Shown one piece after another: positions 1 to 10,434 of a DNA stretch of 64,000 bases; within the stretch, counting starts at the first letter, position 1, and each line of letters starts with the position of its first letter. The notes beneath the pieces were generated by a model, which was not told the DNA's origin, searched no databases, and was given only the letters and a program-made list of their open reading frames with translations. The position numbers were made by a program, and so were the translations under genes. This DNA comes from Drechmeria coniospora (Eukaryota > Ascomycota > Sordariomycetes > Hypocreales > Ophiocordycipitaceae). Location: contig NC_054390.1 of the NCBI RefSeq assembly GCF_001625195.1, positions 3,744,027 through 3,808,026 of the forward strand. The letters are read 5' to 3'.

Positions 1-598
1 CTGAGGGTTCATGGCAAGGTCCGACGAGGTCAAGTAGATGACGGCTGCTGGTCTCGGTCGAGAGGAGCTACGAGTGATTGCAGGCAGAATGACTGGCTGG
101 CCGGTGACCTGGGATGCCGCGTCGTCGAGGCTCGAGGAAGCGAGGAGCCAGCTGGAGGTGGAGGAAGGGGTCGGCTCGCCACTCGTCTACGTGGAAGGTG
201 CCGGCGAGGGCACCGATTTGGTGGTTTCCGTGTTTTCATCGTTGCCGCGGCAAAGCATCGTCAAGGGAACCAAGCACACGACTGCACGACTGCATGACAG
301 TCACCTCGGTCCACTCGCAGCGCGTCATGGCACGATGAGAAAGATGAATGTCTGGCTCGTGATCATTCCGGCCCGAAGCTGAATTCAAGTCTCGCGAAGA
401 TGGCTTCAAAGGTACTAGCAACGCCCAGGATGGTCAGGTCGGCACGAGCATGGCCATCGGCATCCGTCGCGACGATGCGGCGATGCGTTCATCAAGGCGC
501 TACGACCGTTCGCAACGCACGGGTCCCACGGCACCCATGTCCAAGCAGCACGGAAGCCTTCGACCAAGGCGGCCAACGGCAAGGCGGCGGCGCGGGCA
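1..598. other. Intergenic, no gene recognised
   Basis: This stretch lies downstream of the oxidoreductase stop codon. Open frames exist on both strands, but none shows a recognisable motif or a plausible splice structure. It probably contains the 3' untranslated region of the oxidoreductase and whatever precedes the window. I see nothing else in it. Confidence 0.5.
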
Positions 599-1770
599 CT
601 AGGCGAAGAGGACATCCTTGTTCGTCTTGGCGCTCTCGACGATGCCTTCGAGGATACGCAGCACATCGCGGGCCTCGGCGGCCTTGACGGGCACGTGCTC
701 CTCGTCACCCGTCACGACGGCCTTTCCAAAGGCGGCGTAAAAGGCTCGATAGGTCTCAGGCTCGAGCTGGGGCACCTGTTCCTCCGTCACCTTGTCGTCT
801 TTGCTCGCGAGAAAGAGTCGCATGCTCGTGGCGGCGTCGCGACCAAAGGCGGCATCGGTAGGCGCCTTGCCGGCCTTGAGCTGGTCCTCCTGCGGATCGA
901 GACCCGACTTGTGGAAGCTGCCCTGGGATCCGCGGATCCAGAAGCGCGGCTGGACCAGCTCGGCGCTGAGGGCGCTGATGCGGACGTTGGCGAGCATGCC
1001 GTCGGGGTAGGTCAGCTCGGCGGCGACGCAATCGGGGTTGAAGAAGTCGGCCTTGCCGGATCGCTGCGAGATGAGGCGACCGTGGACGGCCGAGGGCATG
1101 CCGAAGAGGGCGTAAACCTGGTCGACGAGGTGGGTGCCGAGGTCGAAGAGGGCGCCTCCGCCGGAGTCGAGGCCGAGCTCGGCCTTCCAGTTGGAGGGGC
1201 CGGCGGCGCGGTAGCGGTCAAAGTGGGTGTTGAACTCGACGACGCGGCCTAGGGTCTCGCGGGAGACGAGGTGCTTGACGGTCAGGAAGTCCGAGTCCCA
1301 GCGACGATTCTGGTAGACGCACAGCAGGCGGTTGTGCTTGCGGGCGACGGCGATGAGCTCGTCGGCCTCGGCAGCCGTCGGCACGAAGGGCTTCTCCGTC
1401 AAGACGTGCTTGCCGGCCTCGAGGGCGGCCTTTGTGAGCTCGAAGTGGCTGTTGGGCGGCGTGGTGACGACGACGACGTCGACGTCGGCGTCGGCGAGCA
1501 GGGCCTCGACGCGCGTGTGGTGCTTGACGCCGGGGTGGTCCTGGGGCGCCGAGCTACCGTCCCTGGGCGCGCGCTGGACGATGCTGTGCAGCCTGAGCTG
1601 CGGCGTCGTGGTGATGAAGGGGATGTGGAAGACCTTGGCCGACATGCTACGGGGGCGCGTCGTCAGCGATGTCAGGGGAGACGGGGACGGCGGTGACGGC
1701 GAGGGAGACGGTGCGGTGCGGCGACTCACCCATAGCCCACGACGCCGACGTTGCATGTCTTGCTTGCCAT
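599..1770 (-). CDS. Gfo/Idh/MocA-family NAD(P)-dependent oxidoreductase
   Basis: Two exons: complement(599..1646, 1730..1770), 362 aa. The short first exon encodes MASKTCNVGVVGY and splits the next glycine codon. The 83-nt intron starts GTGAGT and ends CGTAG. Joining restores the Rossmann nucleotide-binding start GVVGYGMSAKVFHIPF, a hallmark of fungal members (glycines at about 9, 12 and 14). The strand ending VVVVTTPPNSH and the EKP motif (residues 98-100, whose lysine is usually catalytic) follow, then the alpha/beta C-terminal domain with the GALFDLGTHLVDQ segment. Members oxidise or reduce sugars, inositols or related alcohols with NAD(P). The substrate cannot be read from sequence. A soluble cytosolic enzyme is expected, with no signal peptide or membrane segment. 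The length is normal for the family and the gene appears intact. It stands alone with no partner genes nearby. Confidence 0.9.
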
Positions 1771-1880
1771 GGCGATGTGCGAGTGCGATGGGCGACAACG
1801 AGATGATGGATGATGGCCGGCTGGTGGTTGACAATGGCAAGTCCGGCGCCGACTCCGCACCCGACCAAGCTTGAGTTGGA

Positions 1881-1905
1881 GGCGAGGCGAGGCGAGGCGA
1901 GGCGA
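1881..1905. repeat. (GGCGA)5 microsatellite
   Basis: Five exact tandem copies of the pentamer GGCGA lie about 110 bp upstream of the oxidoreductase start codon, in its probable promoter or 5' leader. Confidence 0.95.
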
Positions 1906-2422
1906 GGGGCAGCGTTGCGTCATACCGGACCCCACAACGACCCCCCCTCCCCCCTCCCCTCTGGTGGCTGTCGCTGGTAGGGAGGGAGGGAAACGATGAT
2001 CAACTGGCCGTTTGATCCATCGGCTGCCCACGAGGCATCTACTCGACTCGACTCTGACCACGGCTGCATGGTGCTGCATACGTAGATGCAGCCGAGGATG
2101 GGCTCGGCACTCGAGGGCGGCGGATGATGCCCAAAGCACGGCATTCCCGTCGGGTGGATTCTGGACCATGGAACGGAGCGACGGCGACTCGGAGACGACA
2201 AAGGTCGACGACGGGAGGACGAAGCAGCAGCATTACGGGCCGCGGCGTGTCTCCCTCGGGCCGCCGTCGGCACGGTCGATGGACGGGAAGGGTCGGTGGG
2301 AATGTCGTCGACGGTGGCGGCCGCCATGGTCCTGCGCAACGATGGCTTTCGATTCTCCGCCTGCCGCAGGCCCGCGACATGAGACGTCTACCCTCCACGC
2401 TTTCCCTGGCCTCTGGGACTCG

Positions 2423-2506
2423 CGTCTCCGGGCTGTCGTCTCTTGGCTGTCGTCTCCGGGCTCGCGTCTCCGGGCTCGCGTCTCCGGGCTCGCGTCTCCG
2501 GGCTCG
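2423..2506. repeat. 14-bp minisatellite, six copies
   Basis: The unit CGTCTCCGGGCTCG starts at 2423, 2437, 2451, 2465, 2479 and 2493, a strict 14-bp period. The last three copies are identical. The second is the most diverged, with CTTGG replacing CCGGG. Because 14 is not a multiple of 3, all frames are open through it, which explains the spurious long open frames here. Confidence 0.95.
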
Positions 2507-2939
2507 TGTGGTCGGGCCGCTCGCCGCATGCTCGACTCGCAGACGCGCGGCGACGAGCCCCCAAGGGCCTCGATGGTGTGGCGAGAGCGCTCACGCCGGC
2601 CAGTTCATGTGCGCGGACGCAGGGTTCGCGGTCAATCGATGGGCATGCATGGCCCCTTTCGTGCCGGGATTGCCGCGTCGAGCTCGTCGCGGGTCCACGA
2701 CTGCTCGTCGCACCTGGCCAGCCATGGTCGAAAGACGGTCGGTCGCAAGGTGTCGTCCACCGCTCCGTATAGCTGCCCCGGCCAGCGGATGGCTCGACCG
2801 CCGCACACCACACTGCTGGCCAAAGGGCGGGCGAGGGGAGAAGAAAACAAAAAGAGATGACGGCGAGGCAGCATGTGACGTCGGCCCACGCAGATGATGT
2901 GACGGGCCGAGAGGGAGCCATCCTTTTGGCACCCGACGA

Positions 2940-5900
2940 CAAGTACATTGTGCTCTGTAGGTGTACAGGTACCTACAGTGCTTGCCATCCAGGATACACG
3001 GCGCAACGGTACTTGATATTTGATCATTACAACCTTTGCTGTAGGTGCTCGCTCCCTGCAGATGTACGGTACGTGTAGTTGCTCCGTACGCTCCAAGTAC
3101 TTGATCGTTCCTGGCACTACTTTACTTGCACTACTTTTACTCGCACCTACTGCGCTCATGCTGCTGGCACTCGGCGTACAGGATACCTACTAGGTACTAG
3201 GTACCTTGGTACTATGGAGCAGGTACTCCGTACAGACAGCGGGGACTCGAGGAGGAGCACCGTGGCGCTGTAAGTAAGTAGTTGTAGCACTGTAAGTAAG
3301 TAGTGGTAGCACTGTATCAAGTAGTTGTAGTTGTACGTTCATGTACAGTACGCCGAACTGCAGGTGTAGATGAACAAGTAATACTGTAATTAGTACAGTA
3401 AGTACATTGCACTCCTGTATTCTCGGCGGACCGTGAGCCAGCTCAGCTCGTCTTTGTCCAATCCATGATTCATCGATACTACCCGTAGACCGATCTGGGT
3501 CTGCTTCTGGCCTGGACCAATTTCCGGGCAGCAACCCCTGACAATGGGTGCGTGTATCTCGCTCCATTCCGCTCCTTGACCAGGCACGGAGGAGCAGTGG
3601 TGCTGCACGTTCTGACTACCTGGTATGTAAGTAGGTAAGTAGAGTACTTGTACACGTAAGTGCACGAAGTACTGTAAAGTTTGAGCGCTGGCAATCGACT
3701 CCGCATTACTCCGTAATATCTTGCAGTAATACGGTAATATGTGTACTCCGTACTTGCAGCTACAACTCTACGGCAAGGACAAGGAAGAAGACTTTTTCGT
3801 GCTGTCCAAGCGCATACGTATGCAGTAAGTACAAGTAATGGATGCAAGTACTCGTACTCCGCACTGCAAGTGTATTATTAGCTGTACACGTACTGTAAAT
3901 ACTCCTGCATGTAACGCACTTGGATGTACGGAGTATTTCTGTACGGAGTAATAAGTACTGGCACAAGTACGGAGGAGTATTTGTACATTCTTTGAGTAAT
4001 TAATACTACAGCAGGTATTACTCCGTACATGTGCAACTACTGTACTCCGTACTTGAGTAAAATGTTGGCAGGTGGAGCAGATCTGCAGCGCGGTAATGTA
4101 TCCGTACTCTGTACAGTACAAGTTGCGCCAAAGTGCCTACTGTAAGCAAGTAAGTAAGTATACTTATACTCCGTACAGGTTATGTGATACATGTACTTGT
4201 ACGGAGTATTACCACGCCGATGATTCTCTTGCTCGGGAATACGTTGCACTGCACGTACGAGTACTCCGTATGGATGGACGATTCCCGAATGCGCTCCATC
4301 CTTTTATGTACAAGTATGCAATATGTACTGTACAGGGTATCGTTGCATGATGCCCGTACTCGGAGAGATGGCAGCAGTAATATTTGAATGTTTGGGCGTC
4401 CATGTACATGTACTTGTAGGAGTGCTCGGCCAAACAATGGCTCCGTTGACGGTCAGTCAGCGGAGGGAGGCGGCACGTACTCCGTACATGTAATACTTTT
4501 ACCCGTACTTACAAGTCGAGTGCTGGACCGCAGCCACATGTACGGTGACGATGGCCACTCCTTGCATGTACAAAGGCACCTGGCGGCCTGCTGAGCGGTC
4601 AAGTCTAGCGATGGAGGCTTGTGTCGATGCAGGCTTGTGTCGATGCAACGCTCCCAGAAGCAGACGGTCCGAAGGGGCTTGCTCGTGTATGCGGCGGACG
4701 GACGTCCTGCTGCCATTGTCGCCACAAGGCTCGTATTGATGCCGATCCGATTCTCTCTGCAGCGCAACAGCTTGCTCGGCAGAAGATCATCCGAAGACGG
4801 CGGGGAGTGCATGAAGAGACAGCTGCCAGTGCACCTACTGTGCTTGTACTTGTATACTAGTATGTAAGTACTGTACATTCTGTTGGTAAGTAGGTACTCA
4901 AGTACACCTACTTACTCCGTAAGTACGCTTTCAGGCCATGTACTGTACTAATTACGGGGTACAGTAGAGTGCTGTGCGGATCGATGAGTACTTTTTTGGA
5001 TGCGGGCTTCGGCGTACCAGTCCTGTCGATGTGTTTCTCCTTGCACACAAAACAAAAGTACATAACATGCGCAGGCACTTGTACATGTACTCCTCCAACT
5101 GCACTTGCAGTACGAGTGCATGCGCTCCGTACTTGGTATTGCACCAAAGTACTCCGTACAGTACATACTGTAGTAGTTTTACTTGTATTGCCTGCAAGTG
5201 GGTTGCATAGGTACAAGGACTGTTCGGTATTCATAGCGGCCCAGGTGTTGAAATTGAATTGTGTTGCTTGTGGGGGATGTCAGTAAGGGTACAGTAAGTA
5301 CATGTGCCGAGTACCGTACTTACAGCTACAGCTACAGTACCGTAGGTGCACGGAGTACAGCACATGTAAGTACTTGTAGCGGGCGTGCTACTTTACCTGT
5401 TCAAAGGCTGCAGGTCAATACTTGTCATTACAGTGCTTTGCAAAGGGTTGCAATGCAGCGCCAAAGTGCCGTACCCGACCCGTCAGTTCTCCGTATAGGT
5501 CCGGTCCATGGAGGCGTAAGTTCAAGCACACTTGCATGATCGTTGGTGTACTTGCAAGCAATGATGTGCAAGAAAGTACTCGTACTGACAGCACAGTACA
5601 ATATTTGCCTCGCAGCTCCGTGCATCCTTGCTCGTGCAGTGCGGTAATGGTACACTTGGTCCGCATGCCGAAAGCAGGCGCCGACACAAGCACCGAGTGT
5701 TACGTCTGCCATGCGTGGGCTCCGTAAGTACAGTATTATCGATACAAGCGCACGCCCTGCATCCGGCGTACTTGAGCACTTTGGACGAAAGAAAGGGATG
5801 CATTCAGGGGCTCCAATGGTACGGCTGACGTACCGTAAAGTATGATGCTCGTATCCGTCCGTCGGCGGCGGACCAAACGTCGACGGAATGGGATGGTCGC

Positions 5901-8900
5901 CTTCGCGGAAATTGCCTGCCCTGTGCTCCCCCGCCTTCCCCGGACGGACGGCCCAATGGGGGAGGAGGCTGGCGGTCGGGAAACGAGCTGTCGGCGAGCG
6001 GAAGCGAACCGTGGCAGGGCAACGGGGGAGAATTTTCAGCACGAGGTGTGGGTGGACACGGGGCCGCGTGGGGCGGAGGATGACGGACGTTGGGCAGAGG
6101 TCCAGGTGCAAGTTGCCGGCACGCGCACTTGCTCGCCGTACGAGGGAAATACAGCAAGTACAGTACAGTAAGTACAGTGAGGACAGTACGGAGTACAGTA
6201 AGTACGTGTAGGCAAGTGTTGCGGTTTCGTGCAGCGCACGGAAACCATGGTCCTTGTGCCAGCCTACGGAGCAAGACGAGTGCGAGAAAATACGAGCACT
6301 TGTGCGACGGTGCCTACAGTATCGTTGGCGAGCTTGTTTGTTCCCGGACAGTTGGCCGCGTCGACTGCGTCAGGTTACCAAACGAGGCCGAGCTCCGACA
6401 ATGGCGAGGGCATTGATTGGCAGCAACGCATCGGTCGGCACAGGCACGGTCAGATGGAGGCACGAGGAGCTCTTGTTTTTATTCGCAAATACTTACAACT
6501 ACAGCAATACATGGGCAGGACCACGTTTGGCGTGCCGTACTTGCGTCTGCGCGCATATGCAAGTACTTGCGTGCATCGCAAGCACAAGTATTTGCACAAG
6601 TAAAAGTACAGTAAGTGCGGAGTACTCGCGGCGTCGCTCGGTGTGCCTCCCCTTGGTCACGGCCGAGGGGAGTCCATGTATTAATAGTTGTACGCGCATG
6701 CTTGTACGAAGTACTCCGTACTCGAAGGATTATTAGGATCAAATGGAGGATGAATCATGGAGTGCAGAGTACGTACTAGTACATTTGGTTTTGCGTCTAT
6801 CCGCAGGTGCATCCACTTCATACTTGTGCAGTTAGTAAGTAAGTACATGCGGATGCGCCTACGGAGAACGGAGCAATACGTAAGTAAGTAAGTACTAAAG
6901 TACTTGCTGCACACAATGATACTCCGTGCTCTGTACCTGCTGTACGTGTTTGTGCCGTACGGTACTTGTACTACAGTACACCAACCAGGACAAGTACACG
7001 CATTTCCAGGTAAGTAAGGACTTAAGTAAGTACTAAAGTACTGAACACCTGCTAATGGTACATGCAAGTACTCTGTGCTTGCACTTACTTACTTGCAGCT
7101 GGCGTACAGCCCAGGCACTGCGCACCACCAAGCATCACTGCATGTTCGTGCGTGTGCTACTAAATACAGTACATGCAGCATGCCCGTACTTGCACAGTGT
7201 ACAGAGTGCAAGCAAGGATGATGGGCGGCGCGAGTTGCTGGGAAACGAAGAAAAGTCGCTTTGTCCGTTGCTGCTGGCCATTTTTGCCTCTCGTCCTGGA
7301 CGGTTTGGACGAATGACAGGTCCACGGGGACGTCATTTCGTCTGCAGCGCACGAGGCGGTGGAAGCCTTGGAACAATGGAACAATGGAACAAGATGGAGC
7401 TTGATCGAGAAACAAACAATGTCGGTGAGATGTGAGACACGGCGCCTGCCGAGCGGCCGGTGGCGGTGGCGGTGGCGGTGGCGGTCGCTGGCTCGCCGCT
7501 GGCATTCGCCTCGCCGCTGGCATTCGCCTCGCCGCTGGCATTCGCTTCGCCGCTGGCATTCGCTTCGTCGCTGGCAGTCGCTTCGTCACTGGCGCTCCAA
7601 CACTGTACAAGTATGCGATTTCATGCAACGCTCCATACAGGCAGATTCGTACGTACAGTACTCGTGTGCACCGACTACGGAGCAATACTAACCGCACTGT
7701 ACCTACTTGTGCACCTACAGTACTGACAGTACAGTAAGTACGTACAACCAAGTAATTACAGCACAGGAATGCATGCACCATGACGCCAAAAATCCCTGCA
7801 ACCCATGGTACCGAGAACGACCCCAATCCGTCCCCCACATGCTCATTTCCCAAACCCGCCGGAGAACGTGCTGCACTACAGTATACGGAGTACTGTTCTT
7901 ACTTGTACTATACTTGTACTGTACGCCCAAGTGCATGTACACCCACTTGCACCAACGGAGCGCCACTCAGTGCTGTGCATACTTGCCGTACAACTACAAG
8001 TAATACATGTGCAGCATGCACTCCGTATTACAAGGACTTGCACCTTGCCAAGTGCTGATAGGAACTTCTGGCAGACGGCGCTCAAGTACAAGTCCACTTG
8101 CCTGTGTACACGAGCGTGTGAATACCCGCCTTCGTTTGTCGACGCCGCACGCGTGCCTAGACCCATGACGGCCGCCATTCTTCCTTTTTTTTTGCTGGCT
8201 CGCCGATGATTTTTTTCTTTTCCCCGCCTCCGTGTCGCCGAGCGTCGTTTGCAGCCACCACCGGCTTACGTCCGTATTGGCTTGCGCACATGCACCGTAC
8301 GGAGCAAGTACTTGCTATAATTACTGCAAGGAAAGCTGGGCCATGGGGCGGATCAGACCAGCACGCTGAAGGATGCATGGAACCGAATGCGTTCACCACT
8401 CACTTACTTACTTGCATGTACTTGTCCGTACTTATGTTTGTGCCTATACATGTACTGTAAGTACAAGTAGGCGAGCACCGCTTATGATAAGGAGGGCCTC
8501 TCGTATTGGTTGTTTGGCATTGTACGGAGTACTCTACATGTATTGATTTGTTGTACGCAGCACCTACAGCACTGTAATTAAGTGTACATGTGCATGTCGT
8601 CCTCTGTACCGTTCCGAGTGCTTTTCCATGTACTTACAACAAAGTACAGTAGGCGTGCTCCGTACTCCGCAGAGCAGTACCTGTAAGTACAAGTACGCTG
8701 CAGACTTGCTTGCTGTCGTGTGTTGTGTTGGCACCAGCACACGTCAAGGATACAAGTCGATGCAATGCTGTGCATGTACCGAGTACAATGCGAGTACTTC
8801 TGTAGTGCCTTCTGCCCACCACCCCTGTGCCGTCGGCGTCGTCCCTGTTCGGACATCGGGTCCGGCCATGCGCGCCTTCCCATTCGCCGGCTGCCGGCTG

Positions 8901-9700
8901 TCGATCCCCATCTCGGCCGACGCGACGACCCATGTTTGGGCGGATGCGGACCCTGTGCCGCCAAGCTCCCCCACACGTCTCCTACAAGTAAGTACATGTA
9001 CATGCTGACAGCTGTGGAGGACGGAACGCGCAAGTACGGAGTAGTTGTACACCTACAGTACATGCAACCGCTGCACACTTACACTGACACCCAAGTACTG
9101 CTACGCGCAAGTACAACTGCACATGCCGGCAAAGTTTACCTACACCTTAGTACATTACTTGCACGTTCTTACATGTACACCTTCTGCAAGAGCTCAAGTA
9201 CTGTATAGGTCTCGTTTGGCTCGTCTGTGCGGTGCCGTCAATGCCTTCTCCGCGCGTACCCATGCATGAACTCCGTAGCAGCGTACAAAAACTACCAGCA
9301 GTGGTGAACGTAGTTGTATTTGTAGGTGTAAGTGGTAGTACAACTTCCTTCCGTAGCTATGTGCCTACTACTCGTACGAGTATGTAACGTACGGCATGGT
9401 AGGTGTGCAGAGTGATGGTGCAATACTTCCTTCGTACAGTACCGAGTACATGCAAGTACATGTACAGCTACAGTACTCCTCCGTACTTGCAGTAAGTACT
9501 TACAGTACGTTTGATGTTGGCGGGTGGGTGCAAGTACTTGGTGAGGCCATCTGCTGCGCGTACATGTACATGCAAGTCTGCTGTACTCCGCGCAGCGGGC
9601 ACCTGTGCATGTGCATGTATCTGTACCTGTACGCACAACTACGGAGTACATTATACTTCTTCACTACGTACTTGCTCCGTTCTCCGTGCAAGCATTCGGC
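2940..9700. repeat. GTAC-word satellite island 1 (gene-poor)
   Basis: Nearly 7 kb is dominated by a few words sharing the self-complementary core GTAC: TACTCCGTAC and its complement GTACGGAGTA, CAAGTAC/GTACTTG, TACAGTAC/GTACTGTA, ACATGTAC, and runs of GTAAGTAAGTA. By direct count, 3841-4060 holds 12 GTAC tetramers in 220 bp; random sequence of equal base use would give about one per 256 bp. The island is patchy. Stretches such as 5840-6110, 7205-7600, 8160-8280 and 8815-8980 are GC-rich with few GTAC words. No domain, start context or splice-consistent gene was found. Words occur in both orientations, irregularly spaced, so this is not a simple tandem array. Confidence 0.9.
7493..7600. repeat. 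18-bp minisatellite, six copies, preceded by a GGTGGC run
   Basis: Copies of TCGCCGCTGGCATTCGCC begin at 7493, 7511, 7529, 7547, 7565 and 7583, a strict 18-bp period. The final two copies diverge (GTCGCTGGCAGT, GTCACTGGC). A (GGTGGC)n run lies just upstream at about 7458-7484. The period is a multiple of 3, so every frame stays open, and one forward frame reads Pro-Leu-Ala-Phe-Ala-Ser repeats. I treat that as an artefact because it runs straight into GTAC repeats without a gene structure. Confidence 0.95.
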
Positions 9701-10434
9701 CTTCAACACCACCCCCAAGCCCACCCCCATATCGCCACCACGCGATGGCCCGCTGCCATGGCATCGGACGGAGAAGATGCTGCATCCGTACGGCTTGCGC
9801 GGCGCGAGTGCTGTCCGCGTACGCCTGCCTGCCCGCCTGCGCCTCCGTTTCCGCCCTACCTGCGCTCTGCCTCCCGCTCCTGTGCATCTGCCTCGACGCT
9901 CTCCTCTCCCCTCACCTCCCCTCACCCATCTCCCACCCCCTAGACCCCCCGCCTTTCCATCTGTCCCCCTCGTATCTGGCACTCGCTCCCGCCGTCGTCC
10001 CCGACGCTCGATCAACCGCCCTCGCCGTCCATGTCCCTGCATCGGCAAGCCGCCTCGTTGGTCGCGAGAGGGGGGGCGTGTGGAGATGAGGCCCGGGGCT
10101 CGGGCTCGTAGGAGCGTCCACGGGTGGGCGTGCTGGCCGGCGGCGGCGGCCAGAGAATGACGGCCGCTCGCTCGCCGTGGGTGTGCTCGTACTCGAGCCG
10201 TCGGAGGGAACCCAAAGGAAATGACTACTATATGTAAGCCCACGTACCTGTCGCTATAGGGCGACCGAGTCGCATGGACCGCGAGCGCGGCGAATACATA
10301 AAGCCGCCCACCCATCCTTCTCGACCCTCTCCTCCTCTCTCTCCTCCCTTCTCCATCCATCCACTCGCTTGGCATTTGCATCCGCACTCTCCACCCGTAC
10401 CCAACACGCCTCCCTCTCTCCCAGCACCGCCAAC
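9700..10434 (+). promoter_or_regulatory. Upstream region of the CFEM gene, pyrimidine-rich leader
   Basis: GTAC words stop at about 9.67 kb. The DNA then becomes C/T-rich on the plus strand, with long CCCTC/TCTCC tracts at about 9840-9980 and 10318-10360. An A/T-rich ACATAAA stretch at about 10295 sits about 140 bp before the ATG and could serve as a TATA-like element. CT-rich tracts near transcription starts are common in highly expressed filamentous-fungal genes. The transcription start itself is inferred. Confidence 0.4.

Larger units (their letters stand above)
1771..2940. other. Upstream region of the oxidoreductase gene, low-complexity DNA
   Basis: This is the probable promoter side of the oxidoreductase gene. 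It carries a (GGCGA)5 run at 1881-1905 and a 14-bp minisatellite at 2423-2506. Long open frames on both strands here are low in complexity (Arg/Ser/Pro rich) and match the GC skew, so I do not call genes. Confidence 0.5.

Noticed and set aside
38..382. Forward 114-codon open frame at the window start
   Set aside because: No motif, no conserved start context, overlapped by equally long frames on the other strand.
695..1252. Forward 185-codon frame opposite the oxidoreductase
   Set aside because: Antisense shadow of a GC-rich coding exon; Gly/Val/Glu/Leu-biased translation typical of that.
2012..2860. Forward frames of about 260-280 codons
   Set aside because: Low-complexity Arg/Ser-rich translation passing through the 14-bp minisatellite; no domain and no splice logic.
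7460..7726. Forward frame with Pro-Leu-Ala-Phe-Ala-Ser repeats
   Set aside because: Product of the 18-bp minisatellite staying open in frame; it continues into GTAC repeats.
2940..9700. Possible CRISPR-like array or telomeric repeat
   Set aside because: Words are short, irregularly spaced, in both orientations and without unique spacers; no telomeric hexamer array is present.
9500..10387. Reverse 295-codon frame upstream of the CFEM gene
   Set aside because: Translation of the C/T-rich leader read backwards, Arg/Gly-rich, ending in GTAC words; conflicts with a good forward promoter and gene.
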